Source: Streptomyces djakartensis (GTDB taxonomy: Bacteria > Actinomycetota > Actinomycetes > Streptomycetales > Streptomycetaceae). Taken from it: DNA of 64,000 bases. Both the position numbers and the translations under genes were made by a program. The notes under the pieces were generated by a model. The model did no database searches. It was not told the DNA's origin and worked only from the letters and a program-made list of their open reading frames with translations. The stretch spans positions 62,001-126,000 of the forward strand of contig NZ_BMWE01000003.1 of assembly GCF_014651075.1 (NCBI RefSeq). Reading direction: 5' to 3'. Within the stretch, counting starts at the first letter, position 1. Every line of letters begins with the position of its first letter. Shown in pieces: positions 1 to 6,942 of the stretch.

Positions 1-1
1 T

Positions 2-1933
2 CTGGACGCCCTGCCGCGCGGGGTGGCCATGCACCCGTGCGGGGTGCTGCTGTCCGACGCCTCCCTGCTGGCGCGTACGCCGGTCATGCCGACCAGTGGC
101 GAGGGCCTCCCGATGTCGCAGTTCGACAAGGACGACGTCGAGGACCTCGGGCTGCTGAAGCTGGACGTGCTGGGCGTGCGGATGCAGTCGGCCATGGCGC
201 ACGCCGTGGGGGAAGTGGAGCGGGCGACAGGGGCGAGGATCGACCTGGACGGCCTGCCGGCGGGAGACCCGGAGACGTACCGGCTGATCCGGTCCACCGA
301 GACGCTCGGCTGCTTCCAGATCGAGTCGCCGGGCCAGCGGGACCTGGTCGGGCGGCTCCAGCCGGCCGGCTTCCACGATCTCGTCGTCGACATCTCGCTG
401 TTCCGGCCCGGTCCGGTCGCCGCCGACATGGTGCGTCCGTTCATCGAGGCGCGGCACGGGCGGGCGCCGATCCGCTACCCGCACCCGGATCTGGAGGAGC
501 CGCTGCGGGACACCTACGGAGTCGTCGTCTTCCACGAGCAGATCATCGACATCGTCGACATCATGACCGGCTGCGGGCGCGGCGAGGCGGACCGGGTGCG
601 GCGCGGGCTGTCGGACCCGGAGTCGCAGGAGCGGATCAAGGTGTGGTTCGCGCAGCACGCGGCGGCGAACGGATATGACGCGGAAACGATTCAGCGGACC
701 TGGGAGATCGTCGAGGCCTTCGGGTCGTACGGCTTCTGCAAGGCGCACGCGGTCGCCTTCGCGGTGCCGACGTACCAGTCGGCCTGGCTGAAGGCGCATC
801 ACCCCGCCGCCTTCTACGCCGGGCTGCTGACGCACGACCCGGGGATGTACCCGAAGCGGCTGCTGCTGGCGGACGCGCGGCGGCGCGGGGTTCCGGTGCT
901 GCCGTTGGACGTGAACAAATCGGGGGTCGCACACCGTATCGAACTGGTGTCCGATCGGTGGGGGTTGCGGCTGGCTCTCTCCGACGTGCACGGCATCAGC
1001 GAGGCCGAGGCGGCGCGGATCGCCGAAGGGCAGCCCTACGCCTCGCTGGTCGACTTCTGGGAGCGCGGCCGGCCGAGCCGTCCGCTGGCGCAGCGGCTCG
1101 CACAGGTGGGGGCGCTGGACGCGTTCGGCGCCAACCGCCGTGATCTGCAACTGCATCTGACCGAGCTGCACCGGGGCGCGCGGGGCGCGGGTGGTGGGCA
1201 GTTGCCCTTGGCCGGAGGGCGTGAGACCGCACCGGCCGGGCTGCCCGACCTCACCTCCTCGGAACGGCTCAGTGCCGAGCTGGGCGTGCTGTCCATGGAC
1301 GCCTCGCGCAATCTGATGGACGATCACCGGGCGTTCCTCGACGAGCTGGGCGTGGTGTCCGCGCGGCGGCTGCGCGAGGCCCGGCACGGGGAGGCGGTGC
1401 TGGTCGCGGGCGCCAAGGCGGCCACCCAGACCCCGCCGATCCGGTCCGGCAAGCGGGTCATCTTCTCCACCCTGGACGACGGCACGGGCCTGGTCGACCT
1501 CGCCTTCTTCGACGACTCCCACGACGCCTGCGCCCACACCGTCTTCCACTCCTGGCTGCTGCTGGTACGCGGGGTGGTGCAGCGCCGCGGCCCGCGCAGC
1601 CTCAGCGTGGTGGGCTCCGCCGCCTGGAACCTCGCGGAACTGCTGGAGGTGCGCCGGGAGGAAGGCCTGGAGGGCGTCGCGGCCCGGCTGGCCGGCGGCG
1701 ACGCCGGTGGCGGTTCCGGCGACGACGGTGAGGGAGCGGCGCGCCGGCGGCTCGCCGGCTCGGAGGGGGAGCCCGCACCGGCGGGCTCCGCGGCCCAGGA
1801 CCCGATGGAGCAGCGGAGGATCCGCATGTCCACCGGGTACGAGATGCACCCCTGGGCCGATCTGCGTCCCGCGGGCGAAGGGCCCGCGGTGGGAAGGAAG
1901 TTGTGGCACCAGAGTCCGGGGAGTGCGGGATGA
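2..1933 (+). CDS. dnaE2: Error-prone DNA polymerase III alpha subunit DnaE2, C-terminal part (5' end outside window)
   Basis: The frame is open from the window edge, so the N-terminal PHP domain and first catalytic aspartates lie upstream; 643 residues remain of a protein usually about 1,050-1,180 long. Visible are the LLKLDVLG stretch carrying the third palm-domain aspartate of C-family polymerases, the fingers region (FGSYGFCKAHAVAFA), helix-hairpin-helix sequence, and a C-terminal OB fold (IFSTLDDGTGLVDLAFF). The tail YEMHPWADLRP is typical of DnaE2. The family performs translesion synthesis and damage-induced mutagenesis as part of the ImuA/ImuB/DnaE2 mutasome. The stop overlaps the next start as ATGA at 1930-1933, so translation is probably coupled to the ImuB-like gene. 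I am confident of the family; DnaE2 rather than DnaE1 rests on the C-terminus and the neighbour. Confidence 0.9.
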   Translation: MDALPRGVAMHPCGVLLSDASLLARTPVMPTSGEGLPMSQFDKDDVEDLGLLKLDVLGVRMQSAMAHAVGEVERATGARIDLDGLPAGDPETYRLIRSTETLGCFQIESPGQRDLVGRLQPAGFHDLVVDISLFRPGPVAADMVRPFIEARHGRAPIRYPHPDLEEPLRDTYGVVVFHEQIIDIVDIMTGCGRGEADRVRRGLSDPESQERIKVWFAQHAAANGYDAETIQRTWEIVEAFGSYGFCKAHAVAFAVPTYQSAWLKAHHPAAFYAGLLTHDPGMYPKRLLLADARRRGVPVLPLDVNKSGVAHRIELVSDRWGLRLALSDVHGISEAEAARIAEGQPYASLVDFWERGRPSRPLAQRLAQVGALDAFGANRRDLQLHLTELHRGARGAGGGQLPLAGGRETAPAGLPDLTSSERLSAELGVLSMDASRNLMDDHRAFLDELGVVSARRLREARHGEAVLVAGAKAATQTPPIRSGKRVIFSTLDDGTGLVDLAFFDDSHDACAHTVFHSWLLLVRGVVQRRGPRSLSVVGSAAWNLAELLEVRREEGLEGVAARLAGGDAGGGSGDDGEGAARRRLAGSEGEPAPAGSAAQDPMEQRRIRMSTGYEMHPWADLRPAGEGPAVGRKLWHQSPGSAG

Positions 1934-2913
1934 CCATCCTCTGCGTACGTTTCCAGCTGCCGCCCGCGCGCGAGGCGGATCTGCCCCGGCTGCTCGGGAT
2001 GCTGGAGGAGTTCACACCCGTCGTCCAGGCCCTGCCGCCGGACGGGGCCCTGGCCGACCTGCGGGGTGCCGAGCGGTACTTCGGGCGGGACGCCGTCGAG
2101 CTGGCCTCGGTGATCCGGGTGCGCTCGCTCGCGCTGTACGGCGTCGACTGCGTGATCGGGGCAGGGCCCGGGCCGATGCTGGCCCGCGTCGCGCTGCACG
2201 ACGCCGTGCCCGGGGTGACGTGTGCGGTGCCCGAGGAGCCGGAGGCCATCGCGGAGTTCCTCGCCGACCGGCCCGTCGGGGTGCTGCCGGGCATCGGCGC
2301 CGCGACCTCCCGCACTCTCACCGACTACGGCCTCGACACCCTCGGCCGGGTCGCCGCCGCGCCGCTGTCCACGCTGCAGCGGCTGGTCGGCGCCAAGGCC
2401 GGGCGGGAGCTGCACGAGAAGGCGAACGGCATCGACCGCGGCCGGGTCGTACCCAACGCCGTCTCCAGCTCCCTCGCGACGGAACGCCCCTTCGGGCGCG
2501 ACGAGCTGGACCCGGACCGGCATCGCCGGGCGCTGCTGTCGGCCGCCGAGGAGATCGGCTCCCGGCTGCGCGCCCTGGACAGGGTCTGCCGCACGCTCAC
2601 CCTCACCGTGCGGTACGCCGACCGCTCCGCCACGACCCGCAACCGCACACTGAAGGAACCGACCGCGCACTCGCCGGCGCTGACCAGGGCCGCGTACGGC
2701 ATGTACGAGGCGCTCGGCCTGCAACGCGCCCGGGTCCGCGCGATCGCCCTGCGCGCCGAAGGGCTCCGCCCCGCCGACCAGGCCTCCTGCCAGCTGACCT
2801 TCGACCCGGTGGACGAGAGGGTCCGCCGCATCGAGGAGGTCGCGGACCGCGCGCGAGCGAAGTTCGGGCCGCGGGCGGTGATGCCCGGGGGGCTAGCGGG
2901 GCGGGCGGCGTAG
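1930..2913 (+). CDS. ImuB-like, catalytically degenerate Y-family polymerase homologue
   Basis: A 327-residue Y-family fold. ATG at 1930 overlaps the dnaE2 stop. The metal-binding positions of active DinB polymerases look lost: the N-terminal MDxDxFF block reads MTILCVRFQL, and the SxDEAYLD block reads PPDGALADLRGAERYFG, so the first Asp and the Glu are missing. The thumb helix-hairpin-helix (VLPGIGAATSRTLTDYGL, about residues 120-140) and a little-finger domain remain. Known biology: ImuB is an inactive Y-family protein that docks DnaE2 to the beta clamp. Linkage to dnaE2 fits this role. It is shorter than typical ImuB (about 500 residues), and I cannot pick out a clear clamp-binding motif at the C-terminus (VMPGGLAGRAA). 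No imuA is visible downstream. Confidence 0.8.
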   Translation: MTILCVRFQLPPAREADLPRLLGMLEEFTPVVQALPPDGALADLRGAERYFGRDAVELASVIRVRSLALYGVDCVIGAGPGPMLARVALHDAVPGVTCAVPEEPEAIAEFLADRPVGVLPGIGAATSRTLTDYGLDTLGRVAAAPLSTLQRLVGAKAGRELHEKANGIDRGRVVPNAVSSSLATERPFGRDELDPDRHRRALLSAAEEIGSRLRALDRVCRTLTLTVRYADRSATTRNRTLKEPTAHSPALTRAAYGMYEALGLQRARVRAIALRAEGLRPADQASCQLTFDPVDERVRRIEEVADRARAKFGPRAVMPGGLAGRAA

Positions 2914-3042
2914 ATCCTCCCGTCTGACGTCAGTTCGCCCACGGCGGCGCGACGGCCGTCGAGGGTGATCAGCAGTTCACTGTCGAGCAGGTGGAAGATT
3001 TCCTCCCGGTCGACGGTGTGCGCCGGTGCCGCCGCGGGAGTC

Positions 3043-3144
3043 GTGCGGGAGTGGGGTGAGCTGCTGGGGGAGGGGGAAATGCGGGTGCTGCTGGAGCAGT
3101 TGCTGCGGATCGCGCCTCGGGGGCCGGTGCGGCCCGCCTGGTGA
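3043..3144 (+). pseudogene. Possible remnant of a MarR-type regulator C-terminus
   Basis: A 33-codon open stretch ending in TGA at 3142 reads VREWGELLGEGEMRVLLEQL and then a short Arg/Pro-rich tail ending RPAW. This resembles the final amphipathic helix of MarR-family regulators. Upstream in the same frame there is no start or winged-helix sequence, and adjacent frames hold only short fragments. This would fit a frameshifted or truncated gene. The match rests on a short stretch and could be chance in GC-rich DNA. Confidence 0.3.
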
Positions 3145-3181
3145 GAGGTCGTCGGGTGGATCGTTCTCGGCGACCGAGGCC

Positions 3182-3208
3182 GGAAGTTTTTACTGACGCG
3201 TAACTTCC
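3182..3208. promoter_or_regulatory. Imperfect inverted repeat in the lipase promoter region
   Basis: GGAAGT at 3182-3187 pairs with ACTTCC at 3203-3208, and inside it TTAC (3190-3193) pairs with GTAA (3200-3203). The repeat sits about 110 bases upstream of the lipase ATG at 3316. It could be an operator or part of the promoter; no regulator is encoded next to it. Confidence 0.35.
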
Positions 3209-3315
3209 CAGTTCGGCTACCCGCCCGTAACTTGACGAGTGAACAGCATCCTCGTGATCCGGATCACAGGGCATCGTGCCGTCGCACCCCCCATGACCCG
3301 CAAGGAGATCACCCG

Positions 3316-4176
3316 ATGCTGCCCTGGAAGCGAGTGCTCAGACCCCTGGCCGCGCTGCTGCTGACCGCCGCGGCCGTCGCCGTCCCCGCCACCTCCGCCC
3401 AGGCCTCCGGTGCCCCGAGCTCCGGCTGGAACGACTACTCCTGCAAGCCGTCCGCCGCCCACCCCCGCCCCGTCGTCCTCGTCCACGGCACCCTCGGGAA
3501 CTCCGTCGACAACTGGCTGGGCCTCGCCCCCTATCTGAAGGTCCGCGGCTACTGCGTCTTCTCCCTCGACTACGGCCGGCTCGAGGGCGTCCCGTTCTTC
3601 CACGGTCTCGGACCCATCGAGGAGTCGGCCGCAGAGTTGAGGGACTTCGTCGACAAGGTGCTCGCCGCCACCGGGGCCGCCGAGACCGACGTCGTCGGGC
3701 ACTCGCAGGGCGGCATGATGCCCCGCTGGTACCTGCGGTTCCTCGGCGGGGCCGCCAAAGTGAACGCGCTCGTCGGTATCGCGCCCAGCAACCACGGCAC
3801 CGACATGAACGGTTTCACCAACCTGCTGCCCTACTTCCCGGGCGCGGCCGACCTGCTGTCGAAGCACACGCCCGCCCTCGCCGACCAGGTCGTCGGCTCC
3901 GACTTCCTGAAACGGCTGAACGCGGGCGGCGACACCGTGCCCGGCGTGCGCTACACCGTCATCGCCACCCGGTACGACGAGGTGGTCACGTCGTGGCGCA
4001 ACCAATACCTGAGCGGGCCGGACGTGCGCAACGTCCTCCTCCAGGACCTGTGTCCCGTCGACCTGTCCGAGCACGTGGCCATCGGGCTGGCCGACCGGAT
4101 CGCGTTCCACGAGGTGGCCAACGCGCTGGATCCGGGGCGGGCCGTACCGACCACCTGCGCATCGGCTTTCAGCTGA
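3316..4176 (+). CDS. Secreted triacylglycerol lipase / esterase, alpha/beta hydrolase (lipase class 2)
   Basis: A 286-residue exported hydrolase. ATG at 3316 has AAGGAG nine bases upstream and is followed by a Sec signal peptide (basic start, hydrophobic core, cleavage near TSAQA, about residue 29). The mature part has the oxyanion-hole motif VLVHGT, the nucleophile elbow VVGHSQGG (Ser in GHSQG) and a late Asp/His region (YDEVVTS and LSEHVAI). This matches Streptomyces class-2 lipases that hydrolyse ester lipids outside the cell. It is convergent with the LPMO gene, with a shared hairpin terminator between. An inverted repeat at 3182-3208 may regulate it, and its stop codon lies within one of two GACACGTGTC palindromes. 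Substrate chain length cannot be told from sequence. Confidence 0.9.
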   Translation: MLPWKRVLRPLAALLLTAAAVAVPATSAQASGAPSSGWNDYSCKPSAAHPRPVVLVHGTLGNSVDNWLGLAPYLKVRGYCVFSLDYGRLEGVPFFHGLGPIEESAAELRDFVDKVLAATGAAETDVVGHSQGGMMPRWYLRFLGGAAKVNALVGIAPSNHGTDMNGFTNLLPYFPGAADLLSKHTPALADQVVGSDFLKRLNAGGDTVPGVRYTVIATRYDEVVTSWRNQYLSGPDVRNVLLQDLCPVDLSEHVAIGLADRIAFHEVANALDPGRAVPTTCASAFS

Positions 4177-4201
4177 CACGTGTCGCTTGCTGACACGTGT
4201 C
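4175..4201. repeat. Twin GACACGTGTC palindromes at the lipase stop codon
   Basis: The 10-base perfect palindrome GACACGTGTC occurs at 4175-4184 and again at 4192-4201, a direct repeat with a 17-base period. The first copy overlaps the lipase TGA. The spacing is about one and a half helical turns. It may be a protein-binding site or a duplicated remnant; position downstream of the coding region makes an operator unusual. Confidence 0.5.
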
Positions 4202-4214
4202 GGGGAAACGTTTC

Positions 4215-4249
4215 GGGGCCTGTCCGGCCTGAGCCGCCGGACAGGCCCC
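4215..4249. terminator. Bidirectional hairpin terminator between lipase and LPMO genes
   Basis: GGGGCCTGTCCGG (4215-4227) pairs perfectly with CCGGACAGGCCCC (4237-4249) around a 9-base loop, giving a 13-bp GC-rich stem between two convergent genes. There is no clear U-run, as is common for Streptomyces terminators. Confidence 0.8.
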
Positions 4250-4271
4250 GGTCATGGGGCGCCAGGTGAGG

Positions 4272-5276
4272 TCAGCGGCCAGACCGGCCGTCGCCCACCG
4301 CCCGGCGCCGGGTCGAGAGGAACAGGGCCGACGCGCCGAGCGCCAGCGCGGCCGCGCCGCCCAGCGCGAGGTACGTGGTGCCGCTGTCGCCGCCCGTCTC
4401 GGCGAGGCTGCCGGTGGCGCCGGCCGCCTTGGGCAGGTTGGGGGCGGCACTCGCCGCCTTCGGCTTGTCCGGGGTGGTGTTCTCCCGTGCCACACCCGGC
4501 TTTGCCGACGTCTTGGCGTCGTCGTCGCCGTGCCCGTGGTTCTCGACCGTCGACTTGGCGGTGCCGTCCTCGATCTGCTTCCGGGTGGGGGCGGAAGCCT
4601 TCGGGGCCGGGGCCTTCGTGCCGCCTCCGGCCGCGGCACCGCCACCGAACGTGACGTCCGAACAGGAGTAGAACGCCTCCGGACTGTCCGACCGCTGCCA
4701 CACCGCGTACAGCAGGTGCTTGCCGGAACGCTTCGGCAGGCTGCCGGAGAAGGTGTAGAAGCCGCCCGTCGCGGCCGGGTCGGTGGACGTCGCCACCGGC
4801 TTCCCCAGGTCCAGGTCCTTCCAGGCGAGCGGTTTGGCCGGGTCGTAACCGGGCTTGGTGATGTACACCTTGAAGGTCCCCTTGTGGGGGGCTGTCACGC
4901 GGTACCTGAAGGTGTGCGAGCCGCTGCGCACGGAGGTCGCCGGCCAGTCGGCGCGGGCCAGGTCGAGCCCCTTGAACTCGGCGTTGTTCGCGCTGCAGAG
5001 CTTGCCGTCCGGGATGAGCTGCCGGTGCCGCCCGCCCGCGTCCCCGATGCGGATGCCGTTCCAGTCGTAGAGGGCCTGGGTACCGCCCGCCGCGACCGCC
5101 GCCCTGCAGGCGGCCGACTTCGGGCTCTCGGGCCCCTCGGCGTAGCACTGCGAGACCCGGCTGACCGGGTCGCCCATCGAACCGTGCGCGGCCGCCGGCG
5201 TGGCGGTCAGCGTGGTCAGGGCGAGCGGGAGGGTGCCGAGGGCGGCGACGGAGACTGCCATACGGCGTGCGGGCAT
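4272..5276 (-). CDS. AA10 lytic polysaccharide monooxygenase with LAETG sortase-type C-terminal anchor
   Basis: A 334-residue exported protein. The signal peptide ends AAAHGSMGDP, so cleavage would expose His at the mature N-terminus, as needed for the copper histidine brace of LPMOs. The chitin/cellulose-binding AA10 domain spans about residues 34-205 (RVSQCYAEGPESPKS, LLYAVWQRSDSPEAFYSCSDV). A charged Ala/Lys/Pro linker follows, then LAETG, a hydrophobic segment and STRRR: a complete cell-wall sorting signal of the LAxTG type used by Streptomyces class E sortases. Role: oxidative cleavage of chitin or cellulose, probably held on the cell wall rather than released. ATG at 5276 is preceded by GAGGAG. 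Polysaccharide preference cannot be decided by eye. Confidence 0.9.
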   Translation of the reverse strand: MPARRMAVSVAALGTLPLALTTLTATPAAAHGSMGDPVSRVSQCYAEGPESPKSAACRAAVAAGGTQALYDWNGIRIGDAGGRHRQLIPDGKLCSANNAEFKGLDLARADWPATSVRSGSHTFRYRVTAPHKGTFKVYITKPGYDPAKPLAWKDLDLGKPVATSTDPAATGGFYTFSGSLPKRSGKHLLYAVWQRSDSPEAFYSCSDVTFGGGAAAGGGTKAPAPKASAPTRKQIEDGTAKSTVENHGHGDDDAKTSAKPGVARENTTPDKPKAASAAPNLPKAAGATGSLAETGGDSGTTYLALGGAAALALGASALFLSTRRRAVGDGRSGR

Positions 5277-5473
5277 GCGAGAACTCCTCGAAGCGGTGCG
5301 CGGAACCGGACCGGGCCCGAGTGGGCCGGATCCCGTGGGGTGATCCGAAACTAGCCCCGAGGAACCGCGAAATCGCCTGCTGAGGGCGGGTTGGGGAGAT
5401 CCTTATGGCCGCGTTAAGGGAGTGCTCAGACCTGCATCAGGTAGGTACCGTGCGCCCGGCACGGAGACGAAGT

Positions 5474-5492
5474 TCTGACGCGTCTCGTCAGA
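5474..5492 (-). terminator. Small hairpin downstream of the 44-residue gene
   Basis: TCTGACG (5474-5480) and CGTCAGA (5486-5492) form a perfect 7-bp stem with a 5-base loop, ten bases past the stop of the small gene at 5503-5637 on the minus strand. Its position suggests a transcription terminator, but the stem is short. Confidence 0.45.
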
Positions 5493-5502
5493 GGCGCCGC
5501 GC

Positions 5503-5637
5503 TCAGCTGTCCGGCCACCACGTGCGCGCGATGTCCTTGCGGACTTCCGGGCGCCCGGCGGGGCGCTCGTCGGCCTCGTCGCGGATCCGGCGGACGTCCG
5601 GCTTCTTCAGGGGCTTCTGCACGGTGACACGGCGCAT
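5503..5637 (-). CDS. Conserved-looking small basic protein, 44 residues, unknown function
   Basis: ATG at 5637 (minus strand) follows AAGGAGG at a good distance. The 44-residue product starts MRRVTVQKPLKKPDVRRIRD and ends in RTWWPDS. It is strongly charged (Arg/Lys/Asp/Glu), has no signal peptide or membrane segment, and carries a Trp-Trp pair at the C-terminus. A hairpin follows its stop. I do not recognise a family. The strong ribosome binding site, the sensible composition and its place in an otherwise empty stretch support a real gene. It sits alone between the LPMO promoter side and a methyltransferase. Confidence 0.65.
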   Translation of the reverse strand: MRRVTVQKPLKKPDVRRIRDEADERPAGRPEVRKDIARTWWPDS

Positions 5638-5775
5638 GGCTGCCTCCTTAAGGGTCTACCGGGTTCCGCGTTCTCACGGAGGTAGACCTTTCGGGGGAGA
5701 GTTCCTCATCGCTCCTGGTCTGTCTGTGGTGGCAGTCACGAATCGAGTGTCAGTGGCGGGTGTCACTCTTGGGCC

Positions 5776-6447
5776 ATGACGAACGACAACGAGGGTGTGA
5801 CCTCGGCGCACATCGGCGCCGGCGTGGACTGGGACGCGCGGGCCGCCGACTTCGACGAGGAGCCGGACCACGGGCTGCGCGATCCCGAGGTGCGCCACGC
5901 CTGGGCCGGGCGGCTGCGCGGCTGGCTGTCCGGGTGCGCGGGCGATGTCCTGGATCTCGGCTGCGGCACCGGCAGTCTGTCGCTTCTCGTGTCCGAGCAG
6001 GGACACCACGTGACGGGGGTGGACCTCTCACCGGCGATGGTGAGACTCGCCCGTCAGAAGCTGGCCGGGCGTGACGCGGTGTTCCTGGTCGGTGACGCGG
6101 CGGCGCCGCCCGTCGGCGAGCGGCGTTTCGACGCCGTGCTCGTCCGTCACGTCCTGTGGGCCCTGCCCGACCCCGGACACGCGCTGCGGAACTGGGCCGC
6201 GCTGCTGCGGCCGGGAGGGCGGCTGGTGCTGGTGGAGGGCGTCTGGGGGACGGTCGACCCGGTCGGCATCGCGCCGGAGCGGCTCACCGGCCTGCTCGCC
6301 CCTGTCGCGGCTCGGGTGCGTGTGGAGCGGCTCTCGGACGACCCGCGGCTGTGGGGCAAGGAGGTGACCGACGAGCGGTACGCGGTGGTCGCGATGACCG
6401 GGGCCTCAGGCGAGCAGAGCGGCGACGCCGCCGCCGCGGGCCAGTGA
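5776..6447 (+). CDS. SAM-dependent class I methyltransferase
   Basis: A 223-residue soluble protein. The AdoMet-binding motif I VLDLGCGTGSLSLLV lies near residue 60, followed by the acidic end of beta-2 (VTGVDLSPAMVRLA) and post-motif RHVLWALPDP and LRPGGRLVLVEG. This is the UbiE/type-11 methyltransferase fold; the acceptor is unknown. The ATG at 5776 is used because the sequence upstream has no better start. The last 42 bases overlap the 3' end of the convergent DUF402 gene. Confidence 0.85.
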   Translation: MTNDNEGVTSAHIGAGVDWDARAADFDEEPDHGLRDPEVRHAWAGRLRGWLSGCAGDVLDLGCGTGSLSLLVSEQGHHVTGVDLSPAMVRLARQKLAGRDAVFLVGDAAAPPVGERRFDAVLVRHVLWALPDPGHALRNWAALLRPGGRLVLVEGVWGTVDPVGIAPERLTGLLAPVAARVRVERLSDDPRLWGKEVTDERYAVVAMTGASGEQSGDAAAAGQ

Positions 6448-6942
6448 CTCCAGTTCGTCGAGCGCGGACAGTGCGGCGGTCGCGGCCTCCGGATCGGTCC
6501 GGGCGAGGCCGCTCTCGGCGAACTCGTCCTCGTCCAGGCGGCGTACGTCCCTGCCGTCCGCGGAGCGCCACAGGTCCAGATCGAGGTCCTCGACGACCAG
6601 CTCCCGGCCCATGGGAGTCGCCCCGGGCGAGCGGGTTCGAGCGTGGGAGAGGACGGCGGGGCGGGTGATGTCGCAGTACCAGCCCTTCAGCACGCCCGTG
6701 GCGGAGCGGACCTCCTTGACGGCGTACCAGCGGTCCCGCCAGTAGTACTCCGTGAAGACGTCTCCCGGCTCGAAGCGGACGAAGCCGAAGTCGCGGACGC
6801 CGGAGCCGGCCCACGGGGCGCGGACCGTGATGCGGGTGCCGTCGTCCGCCAGGAGCTCTCCGGTGTAGCGGATCTTCGTACGGCCCGCCTTGACGAGCGC
6901 GACCTCCAGCCGTGCGGGCGGGTCAGCCGAGTTCGCGGACAT
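6406..6942 (-). CDS. DUF402 (FomD-like) domain protein
   Basis: A 178-residue cytosolic protein. The central part (FVRFEPGDVFTEYYWRDRWYAV, and GWYCDITRPAV followed by VVEDLDLDLWRSADG) is the DUF402 signature with conserved Tyr/Trp and acidic metal-binding residues. Characterised members include FomD, which hydrolyses cytidylyl-phosphonates, so a nucleotide or phosphonate hydrolase is a reasonable guess. Its ATG (6942) lies inside the end of the upstream GNAT gene, a 20-base overlap, so the two are probably co-translated. The 3' end overlaps the convergent methyltransferase by 42 bases. Confidence 0.8.
   Translation of the reverse strand: MSANSADPPARLEVALVKAGRTKIRYTGELLADDGTRITVRAPWAGSGVRDFGFVRFEPGDVFTEYYWRDRWYAVKEVRSATGVLKGWYCDITRPAVLSHARTRSPGATPMGRELVVEDLDLDLWRSADGRDVRRLDEDEFAESGLARTDPEAATAALSALDELESLARGGGVAALLA

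Larger units (their letters stand above)
2914..3315. other. Intergenic region between imuB-like gene and lipase
   Basis: About 400 bases with no intact gene. The left part holds a possible decayed MarR-type C-terminus (3043-3144). The right part is AT-richer around 3187-3240 and should contain the lipase promoter, with an imperfect inverted repeat at 3182-3208 and the octamer CGTAACTT twice (3199-3206 and 3226-3233). The lipase ribosome binding site AAGGAG is at 3302-3307. Confidence 0.5.

Noticed and set aside
2325..3010. A minus-strand reading with HLLDSELLITLDGRRAAVGE, which looks protein-like.
   Set aside because: The frame runs without its own start or ribosome binding site into the reverse of the imuB-like gene, so I treat it as chance.
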